Assembly (NCBI RefSeq): GCF_000473895.1
Contig: NZ_ASSJ01000046.1
Span: 1 to 34,017 of the forward strand
Direction of reading: 5' to 3'
From: Rubidibacter lacunae KORDI 51-2
GTDB taxonomy: Bacteria > Cyanobacteriota > Cyanobacteriia > Cyanobacteriales > Rubidibacteraceae
DNA length: 34,017 nucleotides
In this document: in pieces, positions 27,431 to 34,017 of the stretch
Position numbering within the stretch: the first letter of the stretch is position 1
Layout of the letters: each line of letters opens with the position of its first letter
Translations under genes and position numbers: made by a program
The notes under the pieces: model-generated
Told to the model about the DNA's origin: nothing
What the model saw: the letters and a program-made list of their open reading frames with translations, nothing else
Databases searched by the model: none

Positions 27431-29809
27431 ATGCAAGTTCCTTCTCCAAGCGTCATGTCAGAAGTACAGATAACCGCCGCCGAGGTGTCCGGACTCGCAC
27501 CGACTTTGACAGTTGCAACCTTCGAAGTAAGAGGTATGAAGTGTGCGGGGTGCGTCAGTGCTGTCGAGCGACAAATTGCGCAGCAACCTGGGGTCGTATC
27601 GGCAGCCGTCAATTTGGTGACAGCTTCGGCTGTGGTTCAGTACGATTCCCATCTCGGCAATCCGCAACAAATTGCCGACAAGCTGACTGCGACCGGATTT
27701 ACAACACAGCCGCGAAGGAGTGACGGTTCGGACGAGCGCACCGATCCAGCAGTGCGTCGCGCTGCCGAACGACGCCAGCAGGCACGTCAGCTCGCGATCG
27801 CGGCAGCGCTGATCGGACTGTCGGCGATCGGCCACCTCAAGCATTGGGGCGGTCCAGAAATTCCCGTGTTGAGCAATATCTGGGCTCATTGGGGCTTGGC
27901 GACGCTAGCATTCCTCGGTCCCGGTCGCGCGATCGTGGTCGACGGCGCGCGCAGTCTCTGGCACGGATTGCCGAATATGAACGCGCTGGTGGGCTTGGGG
28001 ACGACGAGTGCGTATTTGGCCAGCTGCGTGGCACTGGTGCTGCCCGGGCTCGGTTGGGACTGTTTTTTCGACGAACCCGTGATGCTGCTGGGCTTCATTT
28101 TGCTGGGACGCACCTTAGAAAGTCGAGCGCGCGGGCGGGCGTCGGCAGCACTGGAGGCGCTGCTATCGCTCCAGCCACCGGCCGCACAACTGGTCAACCA
28201 GCCCGATCCAAGCGTGCCGGCACTGCCGGTGCCGGTAGGACAAGTGCGGGCCGGCGACTGGGTCCGCATCTTGCCCGGCGAGAAGATTCCTGTCGATGGC
28301 GATCTTGCCTCCGGGCAAACAACCGTCGATGAGTCGATGCTGACGGGCGAGCCGATGCCGATCGCTAAGGGGCCGGGCGATCGCCTGGCAGCCGGGACAC
28401 TGAATCAATCGGGGGCGATCGTCGTGCGGGCGACGCAGGTCGGAGGCGACACGACGCTGGCGAAGATCGTCGCGGCCGTGGAAGACGCGCAGGTGCGCAA
28501 AGCGCCGGTTCAGCAACTTGCCGACGCGGTTGCAGGGTATTTTGCCTACGGTGTCATGGCAATCGCTGCCCTGACATTCGGATTTTGGTATCTCTTCGGC
28601 ACGCGCGTGTGGAGCGATGCGATCGCTGCCGGGCCGTTGGCAGACGTTGCTTCGCCGTTGCTGCTGAGTTTGCGGTTGGCGATCGCGGTGTTGGTGGTGG
28701 CGTGTCCCTGTGCGTTGGGACTGGCAACGCCGACGGCGATCTTGGTCGGCACGAGCTTGGGAGCCCAGCGCGGATTGTTGATCAAAGGCGGCGACGTGTT
28801 GGAGCGCGTGCGGCACCTCAACTCAATTGCTTTCGATAAAACCGGCACGCTGACGGAAGGGCGACCGACGGTAACGGACGTCGTCGTTGATGGCATGGAG
28901 ATCGGCGACAATGCAGAGCGCGATCGGGTGCTGCAGCTGGCAGCAATCGCTGAAAGTGGGACGCATCATCCACTGGCCGCCGCGATCGTGGCAGCAGCGA
29001 CCGAACGCAACCTCAAAATCTCCGGCGGTGCGGAGTTTTATACAGAAGCCGGCGCGGGGGTCGCGGCCACCGCGAGTGACCAGCGCGCTTGCGTCGGCAC
29101 GGCAGATTGGCTGCAGTCCAGGGGCATCCCGATCGCACCTCACCTAGAGGCACGGGTGCGAGAGCTGGCGGCAGCTGGCAAGACGATCGCCTACGTAGCA
29201 GCAGACGGCGAAGCCATTGGCGCCATTGCTTTAGAAGATCGCTTGCGTCCCGATGCCAAGGCAACGATCGCGCGGTTGCAAGCGGCAGGACTGAAAACGC
29301 TTTTGCTGACTGGCGATACACCTGCAGCTGCCCGAATGATCGCCGCACAAGCCGGCATCGACCCCGAAAACACGATTGCGGGTCTGCGTCCGGCAGAGAA
29401 AGCCGAGCACATCCGAAACTGGCAAGCCGATGGCACGACCGTTGCGATGGTAGGCGACGGCATCAACGACGCTCCTGCACTGGCGCAAGCCGAGATCGGC
29501 ATTGCCCTCAAAAATGGCACGGACGTTGCTATCGAAACAGCTGCAATCGTGTTGATGCGCGATCGCTTAACGGACGTAGTAGCAGCAATAGAACTGAGTC
29601 GGGCAACTCTAGGCAAGATCCGGCAAAACCTGTTTTGGGCGCTCGGCTATAACGCCATTGCCATTCCAGCAGCAGCAGGTGTTTTCCTCCCTCAATTCCA
29701 TATCGCCCTGGGTCCGGCAGCAGCAGGCGGCTTTATGGCGTTCAGCTCTGTCATGGTCGTGACGAACTCCCTGTTGTTGAGGCGTTGGCGTCCGAACTCG
29801 AAGGATTGA
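27431..29809 (+). CDS. ctaA: Copper-translocating P1B-type ATPase, CtaA-like
   Basis: A heavy-metal P-type ATPase of 792 residues. The N-terminal metal-binding domain has GMKCAGC at 35-41. Eight membrane spans are predicted, and the copper-selective CPC motif is at 425-427 ([14 protein letters not shown]). The phosphatase TGEP is at 305-308, the phosphorylated DKTGTLT at 469-475, the HP dipeptide in GTHHPLA around 508-514, and [12 protein letters not shown] near the end. CPC with a single CxxC domain fits Cu(I) transport. The N-terminal domain ([15 protein letters not shown] with [12 protein letters not shown]) looks more like CtaA, which moves copper across the plasma membrane, than PacS of the thylakoid; the symbol is my best guess. 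An internal ATG at 27455 may be the true start. Confidence 0.85.
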   Translation: MQVPSPSVMSEVQITAAEVSGLAPTLTVATFEVRGMKCAGCVSAVERQIAQQPGVVSAAVNLVTASAVVQYDSHLGNPQQIADKLTATGFTTQPRRSDGSDERTDPAVRRAAERRQQARQLAIAAALIGLSAIGHLKHWGGPEIPVLSNIWAHWGLATLAFLGPGRAIVVDGARSLWHGLPNMNALVGLGTTSAYLASCVALVLPGLGWDCFFDEPVMLLGFILLGRTLESRARGRASAALEALLSLQPPAAQLVNQPDPSVPALPVPVGQVRAGDWVRILPGEKIPVDGDLASGQTTVDESMLTGEPMPIAKGPGDRLAAGTLNQSGAIVVRATQVGGDTTLAKIVAAVEDAQVRKAPVQQLADAVAGYFAYGVMAIAALTFGFWYLFGTRVWSDAIAAGPLADVASPLLLSLRLAIAVLVVACPCALGLATPTAILVGTSLGAQRGLLIKGGDVLERVRHLNSIAFDKTGTLTEGRPTVTDVVVDGMEIGDNAERDRVLQLAAIAESGTHHPLAAAIVAAATERNLKISGGAEFYTEAGAGVAATASDQRACVGTADWLQSRGIPIAPHLEARVRELAAAGKTIAYVAADGEAIGAIALEDRLRPDAKATIARLQAAGLKTLLLTGDTPAAARMIAAQAGIDPENTIAGLRPAEKAEHIRNWQADGTTVAMVGDGINDAPALAQAEIGIALKNGTDVAIETAAIVLMRDRLTDVVAAIELSRATLGKIRQNLFWALGYNAIAIPAAAGVFLPQFHIALGPAAAGGFMAFSSVMVVTNSLLLRRWRPNSKD

Positions 29810-29821
29810 TTTAACTTCGTA

Positions 29822-29840
29822 ACGATCGCGTGGCGATTGT
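29822..29840 (+). terminator. Hairpin downstream of the copper ATPase gene
   Basis: ACGATCGC pairs with GCGATTGT (one wobble) around GTG, beginning 13 bases after the stop codon. It is followed by a moderately T-rich stretch (ATTGCAGTTT). Confidence 0.4.
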
Positions 29841-29969
29841 ATTGCAGTTTACGGTAATGGAGTCCGTCCAAAATAGCAGGGAATTGCAAACTTTTGCCCC
29901 TAGTCGCGATTCCTAGATGTTCGTTAGAGTCTGCTTAGTTAGATCGCACGACCTAGGAGTTTTTGCCCG

Positions 29970-30776
29970 ATGTCTATTGCAAACCGCTTCATTGCTAGCA
30001 CGACAGCGCTGGCCTTCTCTGCAGGCGCAGCGGCGATCGCGCTGACTCCACAACCGGCTAACGCGCACCCTTTCCGCAACCAAACTCGCTCAACCTACAA
30101 CACGGGTTACGACTCGAATCCCTTCGGACAAGCGACATATCGCCAGCCGGCTTACACAAACGTTCCGAATACGAATGACACGCGCTACGATTCGGGTTAC
30201 GTCACCTTCGGCTCTCGGGATAACACTGCGTTTACCAACTCCCGCGCGCGCAACGCGACGATTCCTGCTGGCGTTACGATCCCCGTCCGCTACGCCGAAG
30301 CCGAGAAGATCCTCGTCACGCCCGAAGAAACCCTGCCGCTGACGCTGAGCGTTGCCGCGAACATTCGCGATCGCCGCGGTTCGGTACTAATTCCTGCGGG
30401 CAGCAGCATCGTCGGGGAAATCGTACCGGCTGGTGGCGGATCGCAATTTGTCGCCCGCGAGCTGATCTTTGCCGACACCGGTCGCGCGCAGGCAATCTAC
30501 GGCAGTTCCCAAATCGTCACGCGTACAGAAACCATTCGCGAGGGCGCGAAAACTGCTGAAATTTTAGGCGGGGCAGCGGCTGGAGCAGCTGCGGCAGCAA
30601 TTATTGCCGGCGTGACCGGCAACAGCAATGCGGGTGTCTTTGAAGTATTGGGCGGTGCAGGCGGTGGTGCGCTAACCGGTTGGCTGATCGGTCGCGATCG
30701 CGCCGAGCTGATCTCGATCGACCCCAACCGCGACTTAGACGTGATCTTGCAGTCGCGCCTATCTTTGAGTCGCTAG
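29970..30776 (+). CDS. Exported glycine-zipper protein of unknown function
   Basis: A 268-residue protein with a clear signal peptide (about 1-32, ending ANA). A Tyr/Asn/Thr-rich segment follows (about 35-95). Residues about 97-190 form a beta-rich domain: IPAGVTIPVRY, then ANIRDRRGSVLIPAGSSIVGEI. That layout (IPAG-x-IPVR, later LIPAGS-x-x-GE) recalls the VirB10/TrbI C-terminal beta barrel, though I regard this as remote and unproven. Residues about 196-240 are a glycine zipper (AEILGGAAAGAAAAAI, then LGGAGGGALTGWLIG), likely inserting in or lying against a membrane. TAGGAG lies upstream of the ATG at a normal distance. The SDR gene follows on the same strand. Confidence 0.8.
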   Translation: MSIANRFIASTTALAFSAGAAAIALTPQPANAHPFRNQTRSTYNTGYDSNPFGQATYRQPAYTNVPNTNDTRYDSGYVTFGSRDNTAFTNSRARNATIPAGVTIPVRYAEAEKILVTPEETLPLTLSVAANIRDRRGSVLIPAGSSIVGEIVPAGGGSQFVARELIFADTGRAQAIYGSSQIVTRTETIREGAKTAEILGGAAAGAAAAAIIAGVTGNSNAGVFEVLGGAGGGALTGWLIGRDRAELISIDPNRDLDVILQSRLSLSR

Positions 30777-30839
30777 GTCGAGTTGCGATCGCAAGACATC
30801 TCGATAAACTTGATGGGATGTCTCTGCCCCTTACCCTCC

Positions 30840-31640
30840 ATGTCCGTTGCTTTGATTACAGGTGCTTCCTCTGGGATCGGTATGGCGTTTGCTCGCGCGC
30901 TCGCGCAACGCCAAACCGATCTCGTTTTATTAGCGCGGCGTAAAGAACGCTTGCAGTCCCTCGCAATGGAACTGCGCGATCGCTACTCGATCCGCGTCGA
31001 GTTCCTCGTTCAAGATCTAACAGCTCCCGATGCCGTCGATTGTGTCGAACGCGGGATCGCGACCCTGGACTTACCCATCGATCTACTCGTTAACAACGCG
31101 GGATTTGGCGACTACAGTCCATTCGAGCAGGGCGATCGCGCCAAGCTCTTGCAAATGATTCAACTCAACGTGATGGCGCTGACGGATCTAACCTACCGCT
31201 TTCTACCATCGATGCTGGCGCGGCATTCTGGAGGCATCATCAACGTCGGGTCCACCGCGAGCTACGTCCCGCTGCCGTATATGGCTGTTTATTCAGCAAC
31301 TAAATCCTTCGTACTCAGCTTTAGCGAGGCACTTTGGGCGGAAACCCACGATCGCGGGGTCAAGGTTCTGGCATTGTGTCCGGGCCCAACAGCAACGGAT
31401 TTTTTCAAAATAGCGGGTATGCCAACTGATGGCGATATGGTTAAACCTTTGAGTTTTGCCACCCCCGAACAGGTCGTTGAAGAAGCTCTGCGAGCTTACG
31501 ATCGCGGTCGCGCGGCGATCGTCGCGGGCGGCATTGGCAACCAAATGCTCTGTGCCGCACCGCGCTTTGTGCCGAACGAATTTCTGCTCAAGGGCGTTGC
31601 CGGGTTGTTCCGACCCCCCGAGGTATCCGAACGAACCTAG
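30840..31640 (+). CDS. Short-chain dehydrogenase/reductase
   Basis: A classical SDR oxidoreductase of 266 residues. The cofactor motif TGASSGIG is at 7-14, and Arg residues after the second strand (LLARRKERL) suggest NADPH preference. NNAG lies around residue 84, and the catalytic YSATK around residues 150-154, with a serine in NVGSTAS ahead of it. PGPTATDF is the usual loop after the active site. The substrate cannot be told from sequence; this subgroup (DltE/YqjQ-like, with unspecific carbonyl reductase activity) is widespread. A longer frame begins at 30783, but the ATG at 30840 starts right at the first beta strand. It lies 63 bases after the glycine-zipper gene and converges with the ABC-F gene. 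Confidence 0.92.
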   Translation: MSVALITGASSGIGMAFARALAQRQTDLVLLARRKERLQSLAMELRDRYSIRVEFLVQDLTAPDAVDCVERGIATLDLPIDLLVNNAGFGDYSPFEQGDRAKLLQMIQLNVMALTDLTYRFLPSMLARHSGGIINVGSTASYVPLPYMAVYSATKSFVLSFSEALWAETHDRGVKVLALCPGPTATDFFKIAGMPTDGDMVKPLSFATPEQVVEEALRAYDRGRAAIVAGGIGNQMLCAAPRFVPNEFLLKGVAGLFRPPEVSERT

Positions 31641-31705
31641 CAAGCGGTTAGCGATCGAGATCGGGACGTACGCCGACAGTAAGGTCGGATCTTATTTGGA
31701 ATAGC

Positions 31706-31731
31706 GCGATCGCGTTTCCACAGGCGATCGC
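31706..31731. terminator. Paired HIP1 octamers forming a hairpin between convergent genes
   Basis: Two GCGATCGC copies, at 31706-31713 and 31724-31731, are ten bases apart. Because the octamer is its own reverse complement, they form a perfect eight-pair stem. On the plus strand TTACTTTTTC follows shortly after, giving a terminator-like layout for the SDR transcript. The ABC-F stop is four bases beyond. Confidence 0.5.
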
Positions 31732-31735
31732 ACTG

Positions 31736-33463
31736 TTACTTTTTCTTTTTGGCGGTCTTGCGGGTCTTTGCTTTTTCCTTCTGTTTGGCCAGTTTCTCAG
31801 TTCGCTTAGCAGCATCGGCTTTGCGCTTTGCCTCTAGTCGGGCTTGCTCTTTTTCCTGTTCGACTTTTTCGAGATAGTAGTGGTAGTCGCCTTTGTAGAC
31901 GACGAGTTCGCCGTCGCGGATCTCGACGATTTTGTTCGCCACCTTCGAGATAAAGTAGCGATCGTGGGAGACGATCAGCGCCGTACCTTCATACATCTGA
32001 AGTGCGTTTTCTAGTGTCTCTTTCGCTGGGATGTCTAAGTGGTTCGTCGGCTCGTCGAGAACGAGCAAATTAACTGGAGTCAGCAGCATTTTTGCAAGCG
32101 CCAACCGTGCTTTTTCACCGCCACTGAGGGCAGCAACGGGTTTGGCAACCGTATCGCCGCTAAACAAAAACTTGCCCAGCATCGCCCGAAGGTCCTCGTA
32201 TTTCCAATCGGGAGCAGCGTCCTGCAGCGTTTGGAGAACGGTGAGATCGAGGTCGAGGGCCTCGGATTGGTTTTGTTCGAAATAACCGGGAATGACAGTG
32301 TGGGCTCCCAAGGCAACCGTGCCGTCCGTTGGCTGCTCGATGCCGACGATCAGACGTAAAAGTGTCGATTTGCCAGCACCATTCGGTCCGAGGAAGGCAA
32401 TGCGATCGCCGCGCTCGACGAACAAGTTTGCCCCGAGGAACAACACCTTATCGCCGATCTCATAGGTCAGATCCTCAACCTTCACGACCTCCAATCCACT
32501 GCGCGGAGCGGGTGGAAATCGGAAATTCAGTACCTTCACGTCACCGTCTGGTGCCTCAATCCGCTCGATCTTTTCAAGCTGTTTCTCGCGGCTTTTCGCT
32601 TGGGTACTGCGCGTGGCACTGGCCCGGAAACGCTCGACAAACGCTTGTTGCTTGGCAATTTCGGACTGTTGGCGTTCGTAGGCGCTTAACTGGGCTTCGC
32701 GATTGAGCTGCTTCTGTTCCAAATAGCTCGAATAGTTACCCAAATACGTTGTTGACACGCCGCGCTCGGTTTCGACGATCTGCGTGCAGATCCGGTCGAG
32801 AAACTCTCGATCGTGCGAGACAATGACCATAGGCAACGACAACTGCTTGAGATACCCTTCCAGCCACTCAATGGTTTCGAGGTCGAGGTGGTTGGTCGGC
32901 TCGTCCAACAGCAAGACGTCCGGCGCTTGTAGAATCGTCTTGCCCAAGCACATGCGCATTTGCCAGCCACCGCTAAAACTGCTGACCAATGCTTGGCTGT
33001 CGTCGGGCTCGAAGCCGATATCGGCAAGCAACCGACTAACCCGCGCGTCAAGACCGTAGCCGTCTAGGGACTCAAACTGATGCTGTAAGCGATCGAGTTC
33101 GTGGATGAGCCGTTCGAGTTCGTCAGGGGCGGCAGATGCCATTGCACCTTGCACCCGCGCGAGTTCGTGTTGTACGCGATTGGCTTCGGTAAATACCGTC
33201 CACAATTCTTCGTGTGTCGTACGTCCTGGCTCTACATCGAATTCTTGGTTGAGGTGAGCAATCCGCAGTGATGCCGGTCGCACGACCTGTCCGGTAGTCG
33301 GTTCTTCAACGCCCATTACGATCTTCAGTTGCGTTGTTTTCCCGGCACCATTGACGCCGACGAGTCCTACGCGATCGCCTGCTTTTACCTCCCAATTAAC
33401 GTCGCGCAAGACTTCCCCTGTAGGGTAAATCTTGCTAACATTTTCGAGCCTGATTACCGTCAC
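31736..33463 (-). CDS. ABC-F family ATPase
   Basis: A soluble protein with two ABC domains and no membrane spans, 575 residues from the chosen start. The N-terminal domain has Walker A GVNGAGKT, signature SGGWQMR and Walker B LLLDEPTNHLD. The second has GPNGAGKS, SGGEKAR and LVLDEPTNHLD. The linker between them is long, helical and charged, as in ABC-F translation factors, which bind the ribosomal E site and relieve stalling or confer antibiotic protection. The C-terminus is a lysine-rich coiled tail. The frame reaches a GTG at 33484, but the GTG at 33463 gives the usual opening (TVIRLENVSKIYP) and has TGGAG about ten bases upstream. It is closest in style to the Uup/YdiF-like members; the exact subfamily is not assigned. 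Confidence 0.93.
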   Translation of the reverse strand: MTVIRLENVSKIYPTGEVLRDVNWEVKAGDRVGLVGVNGAGKTTQLKIVMGVEEPTTGQVVRPASLRIAHLNQEFDVEPGRTTHEELWTVFTEANRVQHELARVQGAMASAAPDELERLIHELDRLQHQFESLDGYGLDARVSRLLADIGFEPDDSQALVSSFSGGWQMRMCLGKTILQAPDVLLLDEPTNHLDLETIEWLEGYLKQLSLPMVIVSHDREFLDRICTQIVETERGVSTTYLGNYSSYLEQKQLNREAQLSAYERQQSEIAKQQAFVERFRASATRSTQAKSREKQLEKIERIEAPDGDVKVLNFRFPPAPRSGLEVVKVEDLTYEIGDKVLFLGANLFVERGDRIAFLGPNGAGKSTLLRLIVGIEQPTDGTVALGAHTVIPGYFEQNQSEALDLDLTVLQTLQDAAPDWKYEDLRAMLGKFLFSGDTVAKPVAALSGGEKARLALAKMLLTPVNLLVLDEPTNHLDIPAKETLENALQMYEGTALIVSHDRYFISKVANKIVEIRDGELVVYKGDYHYYLEKVEQEKEQARLEAKRKADAAKRTEKLAKQKEKAKTRKTAKKKK

Positions 33464-34017
33464 GTTCGATCGCTCCAGCCGCACACCACGTTCATCTTAG
33501 GACCTCAATCGAACTTCAGTAAGGTTCACTCGCCAGCGATCGCGTCATGCTTTCAGCCGACCCTTCGCAATCGGATCCGATGCATTGACTCGTGGGGCAG
33601 GCGATCCGGCGGTCATTCGCCTGACTATCAATCGACATTGACATCCCATCGCTCTGATGTGTGGCGATTACTCGCGCTGGAATCTGACGCCAAACAACGC
33701 GCTCATGACTAACTACACACCCGTTCCAAGAGGGGATTGCGCGGTCTCTTCGGGGGCCGGGTTTGTTCTGCCGCCGCCAGGATTTGCAGGGCTGCAGTGG
33801 GTTCAACCGTACGATGCCGATCCACGAAAATGCCGACCTGTGCTTGTGACTCGCACGCCGCGGGCGCACCAGCAAATTCACCGCACCATCCCCACCTCCG
33901 ATCGCCCCCTCGGTAATTTCTGCACGACGCTGGTGAACGCACTCGTCGGTTTCGATCGGGCGACTGGCGAAGCGGCAAGCAATCAAGCAGTTGTGACATC
34001 CTCTCGACGCTGATGCT
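33464..34017. other. Terminal 554 bases, no supported gene
   Basis: Open frames exist on both strands (for example 33657-34013 plus and 33516-33986 minus), but none shows a recognisable domain, a ribosome site or convincing composition. The ABC-F promoter should lie near 33465-33530. A gene may begin beyond the window edge. Confidence 0.45.

Noticed and set aside
33657-34013. A plus-strand frame beginning MCG, like SRAP (YedK/HMCES) peptidases, with a vaguely similar IH...P stretch later
   Set aside because: The family's MCGR start reads MCGD, the protein would be about half the normal length, and none of the other core motifs is present.

Overview
The window is chromosomal DNA from a cyanobacterium, probably a unicellular one of moderately high GC. 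The main signs are frequent HIP1 octamers (GCGATCGC), cyanobacteria-type proteins (a DUF3038/DUF4335 pair, DUF4079, a ThiO-ThiG fusion, a CtaA-like copper ATPase, a 1019-residue PEP carboxylase) and high-GC codon use. I do not name a genus. Most of the window is core genome with short operons on both strands; I found no prophage, CRISPR array, plasmid origin or intact mobile element.

Layout. 0.2-3.2 kb: miaA (tRNA modification) divergent from gyrB. 3.7-6.2 kb: a forward set made of a small uncertain ORF, DUF3038 and DUF4335, with a strong stem-loop between the last two. 6.2-8.1 kb: reverse-strand ubiD followed by a small 2Fe-2S ferredoxin. 8.1-9.3 kb: an RNA and non-coding zone with tRNA-Gly(UCC) and stem-loops. 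9.3-13.9 kb: mtnP facing an M15 peptidase, the thiO-thiG fusion and a DUF4079 membrane protein. 14.3-18.6 kb: a GH63 glucosidase, an alkyltransferase-like protein, a candidate 39-residue membrane protein on the other strand, and an ABC-2 permease without an ATPase neighbour. 18.6-21.7 kb: ppc. 21.7-24.3 kb: a gene-poor stretch with a small membrane protein, a secreted protein and the 3' remnant of an IS630 transposase. 24.4-26.9 kb: glgA and a WecG/TagA/CpsF glycosyltransferase. 27.4-31.6 kb: a copper P-type ATPase, a secreted glycine-zipper protein and an SDR oxidoreductase. 31.7-33.5 kb: an ABC-F ATPase. The last 0.55 kb holds no gene I can support.

Functional links. PEP carboxylase (anaplerotic carbon), glycogen synthase (carbon storage) and possibly the GH63 glucosidase touch central carbon metabolism. 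UbiD serves plastoquinone synthesis; its ferredoxin neighbour may be a redox partner. MtnP salvages methylthioadenosine, and ThiO-ThiG makes the thiazole of thiamine. CtaA-type ATPases supply copper for plastocyanin and cytochrome oxidase.

I see no convincing large undescribed system. The items most worth a second look are small: the ubiD-ferredoxin pairing, the DUF3038-DUF4335 locus, the two small membrane proteins, perfect palindromes upstream of glgA and of the copper ATPase, a paired-HIP1 hairpin between convergent genes, and a T-stem mismatch in tRNA-Gly.
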